Virus record (IMG/VR): IMGVR_UViG_3300046755_000050
Span: 1 to 52,968 of that record
Strand: one strand, 5' to 3'
Length of the DNA stretch: 52,968 nt
DNA from: a virus
The notes beneath the pieces are model-generated. The model had not been told where the DNA came from and did no database searches. It was given only the letters and a program-made list of their open reading frames with translations. Position numbers and translations under genes: made by a program. Position 1 is the stretch's first letter. Each line of letters opens with the position of its first letter. Positions 7,724 to 15,832 of the stretch are shown one piece after another.

Positions 7724-9238
7724 ATGGAAAACGGTAAAAAAGAGATCAATGCTCAAGCTGATCTACCTAAAAAACATGCCGCTCCAGCTGAAGCACCTAA
7801 ATCATTAGCTGCAACTGTTCAACAAGTAATGACAAAAGCAATTACTTCACCAACAGATGCTAAACCAGATTTTGCACAAGGCGTTAAACCTGTATCAGGT
7901 GACGCACAACAAAAAAGTGCAGGTGCTGCTGATGCTATGAAGTCACTTCAAGCACAAGCGGATGCTGAAATCAAAAAAGAAACTTCTTACGAGTCTGAAG
8001 ACAAAGAGAAAAAACACGAAGGCAAAGAAGAAGTTAAAGAAACAGAAGCTGAAACTAAAGACAAAGAAGACGTTAAAAAAGAAGAAAAAGAGGAGAAAAA
8101 AGAAGAATTATCTCCTGCTCAGAAAAAACTTCCTGACGCTTTACAAAAGGCAATCGCTAAAAAAGACGAATCTGCTGACGAGAAAAAAGATGTAAAAGAA
8201 GAAGAAGAAAAAGAGAAAAAAGAAGAAGACGAAAAGAAAAAAGAAGTTTCAGAATCTGAAGAAGATAAAGAAAAAAAAGAAGAAGACGAAAAGAAAAAAG
8301 ATGAAATCAAAGAAGAAGATGAGAAAAAAGTAATTCAGGCTGCTAAAGAATATATGAAAGACTCAAGTTGTTCATATAAAGAAGCTGCTGAGAAATACGG
8401 TTGCTCTGAATCTGAAGTTAAAAAACAAGTAGAGTCTATGGAAAAAGAAATGGACGAAGCAGATGAAAAAGAAGTTAAAAAAGAAACTGCACAGGACAAA
8501 GTAAAAGACATGGATATGAAAGAAGATGTAGCTGCTCTAACTGATGGTGAAGGCCTTTCGGAAGAGTTCAAACAAAAAGCTGCAACTATTTTCGAATCTG
8601 CTGTTAAAGCAAAACTTGTAGATGAAATCGAAAAATTAGAAGCAGACTATGATAAAAAAGTCGAAAAGAAAAAAGACGAAGTCAAAGAAGAAATCGTTGA
8701 CAAAGTAGATGCTTATCTAAATTACGTTGTTGAATCTTGGATGAAAGACAACGAACTGGCTATCGAAAAAGGACTTAGAAATGAAATTACTGAGGAATTT
8801 ATCGGTGGACTTAAAAACCTATTTGAAACTCATTACATCAACGTACCGCAAGAGAAGTATGATGTATTAGAGAATCAATCTGCTGAAATTAATTCATTAA
8901 AAGATAAACTTAATGAATCAATTGAAAAGAACGTTGAGTTAAATCAGAAAATAAATGAATTTGCTAGAGAAGACATCATTAGTGATGTTGCTTCTGATTT
9001 AGCAGAAACTGAATCTGAAAAACTTAAAGGTTTAGCAGAAAGTATTGAGTATAAAGACGCTGGTAGTTTTAGAAAAAGTGTTGAGACATTAAAAAACTCA
9101 TACTACCCTAAAGCAAAAGTGAAAGATACTGAATCTAATGTCGTAGCAGAAAACAATCAGACTGTTGATTTATCTGAATCAATGGCTGCCTACACTGCTG
9201 CTATTAGTAAACAAGGAAAGAATCCTTACAAAAAGTAA
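7724..9238 (+). CDS. gp22: Prohead scaffold protein gp22, enlarged
   Basis: Internal scaffold around which gp23 assembles, later degraded by gp21. At 504 residues it is nearly twice T4 gp22 (269). The C-terminal part is recognisable scaffold: GLSEEFKQKAATIFESAV near 280, then long helices and LKNSYYPKAKVK near the end. The extra length is an Ala/Pro-rich N-terminus and a Lys/Glu-rich stretch at about 85-200 that includes a 19-residue tandem repeat. Between them and the core lies a compact segment, about 203-240, resembling a helix-turn-helix (SYKEAAEKYGCSESEVKK). The gene is placed between 21 and 23 as in T4. Confidence 0.9.
   Translation: MENGKKEINAQADLPKKHAAPAEAPKSLAATVQQVMTKAITSPTDAKPDFAQGVKPVSGDAQQKSAGAADAMKSLQAQADAEIKKETSYESEDKEKKHEGKEEVKETEAETKDKEDVKKEEKEEKKEELSPAQKKLPDALQKAIAKKDESADEKKDVKEEEEKEKKEEDEKKKEVSESEEDKEKKEEDEKKKDEIKEEDEKKVIQAAKEYMKDSSCSYKEAAEKYGCSESEVKKQVESMEKEMDEADEKEVKKETAQDKVKDMDMKEDVAALTDGEGLSEEFKQKAATIFESAVKAKLVDEIEKLEADYDKKVEKKKDEVKEEIVDKVDAYLNYVVESWMKDNELAIEKGLRNEITEEFIGGLKNLFETHYINVPQEKYDVLENQSAEINSLKDKLNESIEKNVELNQKINEFAREDIISDVASDLAETESEKLKGLAESIEYKDAGSFRKSVETLKNSYYPKAKVKDTESNVVAENNQTVDLSESMAAYTAAISKQGKNPYKK
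8216..8301 (+). repeat. Direct repeat within gene 22 encoding KKEEDEKKK
   Basis: Two near-identical purine-rich copies of about 28 nt are offset by 57 nt (19 codons), both encoding KKEEDEKKK. The copies lie inside the Lys/Glu-rich region, so slippage or recombination-driven expansion is plausible. Confidence 0.7.
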
Positions 9239-9241
9239 GGG

Positions 9242-9259
9242 TTTAGTTAATTAACTAAA
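9242..9259 (+). repeat. Perfect 18-nt palindrome before gene 23
   Basis: TTTAGTTAATTAACTAAA lies between the gene 22 stop and the AGGAGA ribosome site of gene 23. It could form a weak stem in the mRNA. I see no late promoter in this gap, so gene 23 appears to depend on the gene 22 transcript. Confidence 0.6.
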
Positions 9260-9275
9260 AAGGAGAGATAGAAAA

Positions 9276-10625
9276 ATGTTTTTATCTGAATCAATACAAC
9301 AGAAGTGGCAGCCCGTTTTGGACCATCCTGATCTTCCAGAAGTGAAGGACAGTTACAAAAGAGCCGTAACTTCAGTTATCTTAGAAAACCAAGAGAAGTC
9401 GTTAAGAGAAGACGCTGCTTTCTTATCAGAGGCTGCACCTACTAACGCTACTGGTTCTTCTATTCAAAATTGGAATCCTATCTTAATTAGTTTAGTAAGA
9501 AGAGCAATGCCTAACCTTATCGCTTACGATATCGCAGGTGTTCAACCTATGTCAGGACCAACTGGTTTGATATTTGCTATGAGAAGCAGATACAACAGTC
9601 AATCTGGCGGTGAAGCTCTTTTTGACGAAGCTGATTCTGATTTTTCTGGCAGAAACAAAGCCGGTTCATCAGTAGATGGATTCTCATCAACAGACCACGA
9701 CGGATCTAACCCGTCTGTTCTTAACGACTCAGCACCAGGAACTTACACAAAAGGTACTGGTATGACTACAGCTGCTGCTGAAGCTTTAGGAGATGCCGCT
9801 GGTAACTCTTTTGCTGAAATGGCTTTCTCAATTGAGAAATCAACTGTAACTGCTAAAAGCAGAGCGTTAAAAGCAGAATACACAATGGAACTTGCTCAAG
9901 ACTTAAAAGCAATCCATGGTTTAGATGCTGAAACAGAATTATCAAACATCTTATCTGCTGAAATCTTAGCTGAAATCAACAGAGAAGTAGTAAGATCAGT
10001 TTACATTACTGCTGAAAAAGGTGCTTCTGATAACGCTGGTAACGCTGTTAACACTACTAATGAAGGTATCTTCGATTTAGATACTGACTCAAACGGTAGA
10101 TGGTCAGTTGAGAGATTCAAAGGTCTTATGTTCCAATTAGAAAGAGACGCTAACGCAATCGCTCAAAGAACAAGAAGAGGAAAAGGTAATATAATCATTT
10201 GCTCATCTGATGTTGCTTCTGCACTTCAAATGGCTGGTGTTTTAGATTACACTCCTGCTCTTAACAACAACTTAAACGTTGATGATACTGGAAACACTTT
10301 CGCTGGTGTATTAAATGGTAAATATAAAGTTTACATTGATCCATACAGTGCAAACCAATCTGGTAAACAATTCTACGTTGTGGGTTACAAAGGTACTTCA
10401 CCATACGATGCTGGTATCTTCTATTGCCCATATGTACCTCTACAAATGGTAAGAGCCGTAGGTCAGGACACGTTCCAACCTAAAATCGGTTTTAAGACAA
10501 GATACGGTCTTGTTGCTAACCCATTTGCTGGTGCTTCTGCAAGTTCAAACATTACTGCTGATGGTCTAGGTGCTGCTAACGCAAATAGATATTACAGACG
10601 TGTTCAAGTTGCAAACATTATGTAA
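9276..10625 (+). CDS. gp23: Major capsid protein gp23
   Basis: HK97-fold hexamer subunit of the head; 449 residues against 521 in T4. The N-terminus is the expected propeptide, ending in AAFLSE|AAPTNATG near residue 52, which matches the T4 gp21 cut (hydrophobic-x-E). Conserved core blocks are LVRRAMPNLIAYDIAGVQPMSGPTG, AEYTMELAQDLKAIHGLDAE, and the C-terminal FYCPYVPLQMVRAV followed by GFKTRYGLVANPF. The ATG has AGGAGA upstream. No separate vertex gene 24 is seen in the window. A strong terminator follows. Confidence 0.97.
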   Translation: MFLSESIQQKWQPVLDHPDLPEVKDSYKRAVTSVILENQEKSLREDAAFLSEAAPTNATGSSIQNWNPILISLVRRAMPNLIAYDIAGVQPMSGPTGLIFAMRSRYNSQSGGEALFDEADSDFSGRNKAGSSVDGFSSTDHDGSNPSVLNDSAPGTYTKGTGMTTAAAEALGDAAGNSFAEMAFSIEKSTVTAKSRALKAEYTMELAQDLKAIHGLDAETELSNILSAEILAEINREVVRSVYITAEKGASDNAGNAVNTTNEGIFDLDTDSNGRWSVERFKGLMFQLERDANAIAQRTRRGKGNIIICSSDVASALQMAGVLDYTPALNNNLNVDDTGNTFAGVLNGKYKVYIDPYSANQSGKQFYVVGYKGTSPYDAGIFYCPYVPLQMVRAVGQDTFQPKIGFKTRYGLVANPFAGASASSNITADGLGAANANRYYRRVQVANIM

Positions 10626-10654
10626 TCATACATAAAGTTGTTATTACAACATTT

Positions 10655-10690
10655 AAAAGAGGGCGGCCGTAAAAAGTCGCCCTTTTTTTT
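10655..10690 (+). terminator. Rho-independent terminator after gene 23
   Basis: AAAAGAGGGCG pairs with CGCCC plus the first six bases of the following T run (one G-U pair), around a 12-nt loop. This is the clearest intrinsic terminator in the window and ends the capsid transcript. Confidence 0.85.
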
Positions 10691-10695
10691 GGTCT

Positions 10696-10703
10696 TATAA
10701 ATA
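10696..10703 (+). promoter_or_regulatory. Late promoter with +1 at the next ATG
   Basis: Perfect TATAAATA ends 5 nt before the ATG at 10709. T4 late transcripts start 6 nt after this element, so the predicted mRNA begins at the A of ATG. No Shine-Dalgarno is present. Confidence 0.8.
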
Positions 10704-10708
10704 AAAGT

Positions 10709-10942
10709 ATGAAAACACCATTTAAAGAACTTCTAGGCATACTCGTAGTAGGTGCCTTTCTTACGTTAGTTGCACATGGATTGAAATACTTAAATCCAGA
10801 ACCTAATATATTAGAAGAATTAGAAGAAAAAATAGAAAAAGTACAACAAAAAGAAATCATATTAACTGAATCTGAAAAAGAACTTGAAAAGAAATCTGTT
10901 GAAAAAGAGTGGCAAGAAGTAGATAAAGAAACAGATAAATAG
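10709..10942 (+). CDS. Small membrane-anchored coiled-coil protein
   Basis: 77 residues. Residues 8-25 (LLGILVVGAFLTLVAHGL) form one hydrophobic helix; the remainder is a charged heptad-like helix rich in Glu and Lys. I do not recognise a family. It lies between the major capsid and tail-tube-fold genes and has its own leaderless late promoter. Its last codons (GAT AAA TAG) form the core of the late promoter for the next gene. Topology suggests an inner-membrane anchor with a cytoplasmic or periplasmic coiled coil. Confidence 0.65.
   Translation: MKTPFKELLGILVVGAFLTLVAHGLKYLNPEPNILEELEEKIEKVQQKEIILTESEKELEKKSVEKEWQEVDKETDK
10934..10941 (+). promoter_or_regulatory. Late promoter overlapping the upstream stop codon
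   Basis: GATAAATA differs from consensus only at the first base and contains the first two bases of the upstream TAG. It ends 5 nt before the ATG at 10947, which places +1 on the ATG. Confidence 0.6.
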
Positions 10943-10946
10943 TAGT

Positions 10947-11543
10947 ATGACAAAACTAAACGCATTTGCTAGACAGCCATCGACTTACGACTTTGCAAGT
11001 CCTATACAATTTAAGTTTTCAATTGTTAAAATGCCATTGCTTAACTTTTTTTGTACATCGGTAAACTTGCCAGGTATATCAATAACACCACCTGAACAAT
11101 CAACATCTTTAAAGGATATTCCTATTCCTGGTGATAAGGTTGTTTTTGCTGATCTAAATTTGACTTTTATGGTTGATGAAAAATATGAAAATTATAGACA
11201 ACTACAAGACTGGATAACTGGTAAAGGTTTTCCTAAAGAACACGCACAGTTCAGAAATTATGCAAAAAGTAATGCTGATTTATTTCCTACTAGTGCTGAT
11301 GCTGGATATAGTACTGAGGTTGGTAAAGTTTCAAAACCTATACAAGATATAGCATTTTTGTATTCTGATGCTGAATTAACTTTTACTACTAGTAAAAACA
11401 ATCCTACTGTAAGGGCAAAATTTACAGATTTATTTCCTACATCTTTGAGTGGATTAAACTACACAACCCAGGCAACTGATGTGGACTATTTGTCGTGTGA
11501 TGCTACATTTCAATACGGCATATACGAATTAGAAACATTATAA
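10947..11543 (+). CDS. Tail-tube-fold protein, probable tail completion/sheath stabiliser (gp3 position)
   Basis: 198 residues with the same fold signature as gp19: IQFKFSIVKMP, then TSVNLPGISI, then PIPGDKVVFADLNLTFMVDE and NYRQLQDWITGKGFP. The C-terminal strand CDATFQYGIYEL is also tube-like. In marine T4-like phages a gene in this place, between 23 and uvsY, is usually called gene 3. The sequence alone supports a tube/terminator fold rather than gp3 specifically, so it may instead be a gp19 paralogue. It is translated from a predicted leaderless late transcript. Confidence 0.75.
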   Translation: MTKLNAFARQPSTYDFASPIQFKFSIVKMPLLNFFCTSVNLPGISITPPEQSTSLKDIPIPGDKVVFADLNLTFMVDEKYENYRQLQDWITGKGFPKEHAQFRNYAKSNADLFPTSADAGYSTEVGKVSKPIQDIAFLYSDAELTFTTSKNNPTVRAKFTDLFPTSLSGLNYTTQATDVDYLSCDATFQYGIYELETL

Positions 11544-11546
11544 ATA
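11539..11546 (+). promoter_or_regulatory. Late promoter upstream of uvsY
   Basis: Perfect TATAAATA overlapping the TAA of the preceding gene. Predicted +1 is about 11552, leaving a 17-nt leader with AGGAG. Confidence 0.75.
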
Positions 11547-11568
11547 TTTTATATTATAGGAGTATATT

Positions 11569-11997
11569 ATGACATTTGACGAGCTTCAGCTAATGGCTGA
11601 AAAAGATTTAAAAATAAACGATATTGAATTAGACATTGAGTCGCTTAAAACACCAGCACTTCATAACAAATATTCAAAATTTCACAATCAATACATTAAT
11701 CTATTAAAAAAGGCCGAACAAGAGTTGGCAAGAGAGACAAGAGATAAGTGGGAATATTATACAGGCAAATCTGATCCGTCTGTGTATCAATTAAAACCTT
11801 TTAATCTAAAAATATTAAAACAAGACGTTGACAAGTATATAAAGGCAGACGAAGAATTAAATAAGTTAGAAGCAAAAGTAACTTATATTCAAAGTGTGGT
11901 TGATTACTTAGATAAGACAATTCGTATTATTACAAATAGAACATTTCAAATAAAAAACGCAATCGATTGGAAAAAGTTTACATCTGGTGTTATCTAA
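11569..11997 (+). CDS. uvsY: Recombination mediator UvsY
   Basis: Loads UvsX recombinase onto gp32-coated single-stranded DNA. The 142 residues compare with 137 in T4. Typical UvsY features are ELDIESLKTPALHNKYSKFHNQYI near 20-44 and the helical C-terminus LDKTIRIITNRTFQIKNAIDWKKFTSG. Its stop overlaps the uvsW start (TAATG), implying coupled translation. The late promoter just upstream is notable for a recombination gene and fits recombination-dependent late replication. Confidence 0.93.
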   Translation: MTFDELQLMAEKDLKINDIELDIESLKTPALHNKYSKFHNQYINLLKKAEQELARETRDKWEYYTGKSDPSVYQLKPFNLKILKQDVDKYIKADEELNKLEAKVTYIQSVVDYLDKTIRIITNRTFQIKNAIDWKKFTSGVI

Positions 11998-13463
11998 TGG
12001 CAGAAATATTAGTTGATAAAATAGATGATGTGTATTTGAGAGTAGATGCTGATGCTGATATTCGTAGAGAACTTTCACAGTATTTTTCGTTTGATGTTCC
12101 AGGTGCAAAATTCTCTCCACAGTTTAGAAATAGAGTTTGGGATGGCAAGATTAGATTATATTCATATGCCACAGGACGTCTCTATGTTGGGTTGTTTCCA
12201 TATCTTAAACACTGGTGCTCAGAAAAAAATATAAAGGTAACTGAACTTAACGAGATTCTTACGCATAGGCCTGTCTCAGCCGTCGCCATACAAGAGTTAA
12301 TTGAGGAGTATGGCATATCTATTAAACCAAGAGATTATCAACTAGAAGCGTTTAAATTTGCATTAGAGAAAGAAAGAGGTCTTATACTCTCTCCTACGGC
12401 ATCGGGTAAGTCTTTAATTGCATATATGCTTACAAGACATTATTTGAATTCGATAAACAACAAAGTCTTAATCATAGTTCCAACTACATCACTTGTTGAA
12501 CAACTATACAAAGACTTTAAAGATTATGGTTATGATGTAGAAAATAATATTAGTAGAAAATATCACGGTTATGATATTGAAGATGATAAGAGAGTTGTCA
12601 TATCAACTTGGCAATCTCTATACAAATTACCTAAAAGTTTCTTTAATGGATTTGGTGCTGTAATAGGTGATGAAGCACACTTGTTCAAGGCAGTTTCATT
12701 AACAAAGATAATGACTAAATTAACTGATTGTAAATACAGAATAGGTATGACAGGAACTTTAGATGATAGTAAAACTCACAAACTTGTATTGCAAGGATTG
12801 TTTGGTCATGTAAACAAAGTTGTATCAACAAAAGAATTGATAGATAGAAAACAATTATCAAATCTTAAAATTGTCGCACTAATTCTAAAACATAAAGAAG
12901 AAGATTGCAAAAAAGTTCACGGTGTAAAATACCATGAAGAATTAGAATTTATTGCTCAAAGTTCCTCTCGTAATAAATACATACGAAATTTAACCTTGGG
13001 ACTAAATGGGAATACTTTATGTTTGTTTCAGTTAGTTGAAAAACATGGCGAGATTTTATATAATTTAATAAAAGAAAAAGCAGATCCAAATCGAAAAATA
13101 TTTTTCGTTTATGGTGGAACAGAAACAGATGATAGAGAAAAAATTAGAGCAATCACAGAAAAGTCGGATAACGCAATTATTGTCGCTTCTTTCGGGACCT
13201 TCAGCACTGGTATCAATATTCGTAATTTACACAACATTGTTTTTAGTAGCCCTAGTAAAAGCCCTATAAGAATATTACAAAGTATCGGTAGAGGTTTAAG
13301 AAAAGGTGATAACAAAGATAGTGCCACACTTTACGATATTGCTGATGATCTAAAGTTTAAAGACAAAGAGAACTTTACGCTGAACCATTTTAGAGAGCGG
13401 ATAAATATTTACAGTAGGGAAGACTTTACCTATGAAATTCACAATATAGGTTTAGATAAATAG
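11997..13463 (+). CDS. uvsW: DNA/RNA helicase UvsW
   Basis: Superfamily 2 helicase that remodels recombination intermediates and R-loops; 488 residues against about 500 in T4. Visible are the N-terminal DNA-binding region (RNRVWDGKIRLY), the Q-motif-like KPRDYQLEA, Walker A PTASGKS (133-139), DEAH (225-228), TGTL, and motif VI QSIGRGLRKG. The start at 11997 overlaps the uvsY stop and gives the family N-terminus MAEILVDKID; an in-frame ATG 30 nt upstream lies inside uvsY and is rejected. Its final GAT AAA TAG is part of the next late promoter. Confidence 0.95.
   Translation: MAEILVDKIDDVYLRVDADADIRRELSQYFSFDVPGAKFSPQFRNRVWDGKIRLYSYATGRLYVGLFPYLKHWCSEKNIKVTELNEILTHRPVSAVAIQELIEEYGISIKPRDYQLEAFKFALEKERGLILSPTASGKSLIAYMLTRHYLNSINNKVLIIVPTTSLVEQLYKDFKDYGYDVENNISRKYHGYDIEDDKRVVISTWQSLYKLPKSFFNGFGAVIGDEAHLFKAVSLTKIMTKLTDCKYRIGMTGTLDDSKTHKLVLQGLFGHVNKVVSTKELIDRKQLSNLKIVALILKHKEEDCKKVHGVKYHEELEFIAQSSSRNKYIRNLTLGLNGNTLCLFQLVEKHGEILYNLIKEKADPNRKIFFVYGGTETDDREKIRAITEKSDNAIIVASFGTFSTGINIRNLHNIVFSSPSKSPIRILQSIGRGLRKGDNKDSATLYDIADDLKFKDKENFTLNHFRERINIYSREDFTYEIHNIGLDK
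13455..13462 (+). promoter_or_regulatory. Late promoter overlapping the uvsW stop
   Basis: GATAAATA contains the first two bases of the uvsW TAG and ends exactly 5 nt before the ATG at 13468, again predicting a leaderless message. Confidence 0.6.
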
Positions 13464-13467
13464 TTAT

Positions 13468-13935
13468 ATGGCAAAAGAAATTCAAAAAACAAAGCCTCTT
13501 CAAGTTAAAATATTAAGACTAGTTACAGGTGAAGAACTGTGCTGTGTTATTCCAGAGAAACAACTTACATCAAAATCTAATCTAGTTAGATTGTTAGAAC
13601 CAATGTTAATTAAATACATTCCTCATATGACGGAAGTAGGAGTGTCTGATTATATTGCGTTAGTTAAATGGGTTGGTTTTACTGATGACAAAATTATATC
13701 TATTCCAAAAGATAAAATTGTTACTATTGCAAATGCCACGGCGCCGTTTTCTGTAAGGTATAAAAAACTAATAGATACTGTTAATTCTAAAAAGCAACCA
13801 TTACCTGATTATGTTGAAAGGAATCTATCTGAGGAAGAATATAAAAGCCTGGATGCTAAAGAAGAACTACAAAAGACAATAGATAAATTACATGATAATT
13901 CTGATGATCTAATGCCAAGCAAGAAGATACACTAG
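13468..13935 (+). CDS. Conserved hypothetical, small beta-barrel (Sm-like) domain
   Basis: 155 residues. The N-terminal half, QVKILRLVTGEELCCVI, then LLEPMLIKYIP and ISIPKDKIVTIAN, looks like a small beta-barrel of Sm-like type. The same LxTGE(D/E) signature starts the 97-residue protein at 30772, so the two are probably paralogous. The C-terminal 50 residues are charged and helical. No catalytic motif is seen. It lies between uvsW and gene 55 and has a leaderless late promoter. An RNA- or protein-binding role is possible, but I cannot assign one. Confidence 0.6.
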   Translation: MAKEIQKTKPLQVKILRLVTGEELCCVIPEKQLTSKSNLVRLLEPMLIKYIPHMTEVGVSDYIALVKWVGFTDDKIISIPKDKIVTIANATAPFSVRYKKLIDTVNSKKQPLPDYVERNLSEEEYKSLDAKEELQKTIDKLHDNSDDLMPSKKIH

Positions 13936-14005
13936 CTTTAAAGCATTCTCTGGCAAAACTGGACACCAGTATTATAACACCAAATCCCATATATGTCAAG
14001 TACCT

Positions 14006-14185
14006 ATGGAAGAATTTTATAAATTAACAGTAACAAGAAATAATAAGGAAGAAGAAATGTACTATGGATATCTCTCTTATGACCAGATAATCTGTGATGT
14101 TGATATACTCTATGAAGATGGCGCTGATGCTGTTGAAATGGAAATGATAACAGAGAAAGAGTTTGAAAAAGAGTTAGCTTATTGA
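14006..14185 (+). CDS. Small hypothetical protein upstream of gene 55
   Basis: 59 residues, acidic (MEEFYKLTVTRNNKEEEMYYGYLS...). The same frame is open upstream to about 13913 without any ATG, GTG or TTG, and reads as protein-like sequence (SFKAFSGKTGHQYYNTKSH). A single-base shift would join it to the ATG at 13912 (see findings). No clear Shine-Dalgarno precedes 14006, so the start is uncertain. The TGA stop lies inside the -35 hexamer of the gene 55 promoter. Function unknown. Confidence 0.45.
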   Translation: MEEFYKLTVTRNNKEEEMYYGYLSYDQIICDVDILYEDGADAVEMEMITEKEFEKELAY

Positions 14186-14209
14186 CAAATACACAAAATA
14201 GTATATAAT
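14182..14209 (+). promoter_or_regulatory. Sigma70-type promoter of gene 55
   Basis: TTGACA, 16-bp spacer, TATAAT: both hexamers are consensus. Predicted +1 (about 14216) is one base before the ATG at 14217, so the late sigma factor would be made from a leaderless early message. Confidence 0.85.
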
Positions 14210-14216
14210 ATATAAT

Positions 14217-14768
14217 ATGACTAGAACGAAAAAAAAACCAGAACATTATGTAGATAATAAATTATTTCTACAGGCAATGATCGAATATAAAGATAAATGC
14301 GATAAGGCAGATAAGTCAAAAAGAAAACATCCACCTGTAACTAATTATATTGGTGAATGTTTTTTAAAAATTGCTAATCATTTATCGTATAGACCTAATT
14401 TCATTAACTATACTTTTAGAGACGATATGATATCCGATGGTATAGAGAACTGTTTACAATATCTTAGTAATTTCAATCCAAAGAAATCAAATAACCCATT
14501 TGCTTATTTTACACAAATAATCTATTACGCTTTTATTAGAAGAATACAGAAAGAGAAAAAACAGGCAAATATCAAATACAAAATGATTGAACAAGCAGGT
14601 ATTGATGAATATGATACTCTACCAGGTGATACTAATTCTGAATACAAAAATCAGTTTTTAGAGTTTCTAAGAAAGAATAGACCTACTGAAGAACAACCTA
14701 AACCAAAAGAAATCAAAATCAGAAAGAGAAAAAGAAAAACTGCCGATATTAATTTAGAAGAAATTTAA
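14217..14768 (+). CDS. gp55: Late-transcription sigma factor gp55
   Basis: Divergent sigma factor that directs host RNA polymerase to TATAAATA late promoters; 183 residues against 185 in T4. Diagnostic blocks are YIGECFLKIANHLSYRPNFINYTFRDD, DGIENCLQYLSNFNPKKSNNPFAYFTQIIYYAFIRRIQKEKKQ, which is sigma region 2-like. The C-terminal 40 residues are Lys/Arg-rich, where T4 gp55 contacts the gp33 and gp45 machinery. Genes 47 and 46 follow with a 2-nt gap and then a 4-nt overlap. Its host-type promoter together with the many late elements here describes the early-to-late switch. Confidence 0.95.
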   Translation: MTRTKKKPEHYVDNKLFLQAMIEYKDKCDKADKSKRKHPPVTNYIGECFLKIANHLSYRPNFINYTFRDDMISDGIENCLQYLSNFNPKKSNNPFAYFTQIIYYAFIRRIQKEKKQANIKYKMIEQAGIDEYDTLPGDTNSEYKNQFLEFLRKNRPTEEQPKPKEIKIRKRKRKTADINLEEI

Positions 14769-14770
14769 TT

Positions 14771-15832
14771 ATGAAAATTGCAATGCTAAATGACACGCAT
14801 TTTGGTGTCAGAAACGATAGTGAAGCGTTTAGAGAATATCAATTAAGATTTTACAATGAAATCTTTTTCCCATACCTACAAGAACATAAGATTAAAACAC
14901 TTGTTCATTTAGGTGACGTAGTTGATAGAAGAAAGTTTATCAACTTTAATACTGCTTCTGTTTTTAGAAAACAGTTTTGGGATAGACTATATGAAGAACA
15001 AATTGATACGCATGTTATAATAGGTAACCATGATACTTATTATAAGAACACTAACGAAGTAAATGCAATTGAAAATCTTTATACTTCATTTGATAAAAAA
15101 CACGAACCTTGGATATACACAAGACCATCAGTTGTAGATTTTGATGGCACTAGTATATTGTTTATGCCTTGGATATGTGATGATACAAGAGAAGAGTCTA
15201 TGAAGATGATAGAAACTGCTAAGGCAGAAATTGTAATGGGACATTTAGAAATCAAAGGTGTTGAAATGCAAAATGGCGTGATTAATGATCATGGTTTAAA
15301 CAAATCAGATTTTAAAAGATTTGATAAAGTTATCTCTGGACACTTTCATAAACATACAGATGATGGACAAATATATTACAATGGTGCTCAATATGAAATG
15401 ACATGGTCAGATTATAAAGATCAAAAGGCATTTAATATATTTGATACAGAAACAAGAGAAATAACAAGAGTAAGCAATCCATTAACTATTCATAACAAAA
15501 TAATCTATGATGATAAAAAAAATAACTATGATAATTTTGATTTAAAACCATATCACAAACACTTTGTTAAACTTATTATACTTAATAAGACAGATGAGGA
15601 ACAATTTGATAGACTTGTTAATAGATTATATAAAGAAATACAAATACATGATTTAACAATACTAGAAGACTTTTCCGATATTAAAGCAAGTGTTAAAGAT
15701 GAGGCACTGGATATGGGCGAAGACACCATTACTTTTTTAAATAACTATGTAGATCAACTTGAAACAGATGTTGATAAACAAAAACTAAAAGAATATTTAA
15801 AATCTTTTTATGTAGAGGCAAACGATAGATGA
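14771..15832 (+). CDS. gp47: Recombination endonuclease subunit gp47 (Mre11/SbcD type)
   Basis: Metallophosphoesterase nuclease subunit that works with gp46 in DNA end processing and host DNA degradation; 353 residues against 339 in T4. Metal-binding motifs are in order: NDTHFG (D8, H10), HLGDVVDRR (D49), IGNHDTYY (N86-D88), MGHLEIKG, and SGHFHKH. Translation is probably coupled to gene 55 upstream (2-nt gap), and the ATG of gene 46 overlaps its stop by 4 nt. Confidence 0.95.
   Translation: MKIAMLNDTHFGVRNDSEAFREYQLRFYNEIFFPYLQEHKIKTLVHLGDVVDRRKFINFNTASVFRKQFWDRLYEEQIDTHVIIGNHDTYYKNTNEVNAIENLYTSFDKKHEPWIYTRPSVVDFDGTSILFMPWICDDTREESMKMIETAKAEIVMGHLEIKGVEMQNGVINDHGLNKSDFKRFDKVISGHFHKHTDDGQIYYNGAQYEMTWSDYKDQKAFNIFDTETREITRVSNPLTIHNKIIYDDKKNNYDNFDLKPYHKHFVKLIILNKTDEEQFDRLVNRLYKEIQIHDLTILEDFSDIKASVKDEALDMGEDTITFLNNYVDQLETDVDKQKLKEYLKSFYVEANDR

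Noticed and set aside
8119-8310. Minus-strand Ser/Phe-rich ORF
   Set aside because: It is the reverse complement of the Lys/Glu-rich part of gene 22 and has no ribosome site or promoter.
11967-11999. uvsW start at 11967
   Set aside because: It lies inside uvsY without a ribosome site; the ATG at 11997 overlaps the uvsY stop and gives the family N-terminus.
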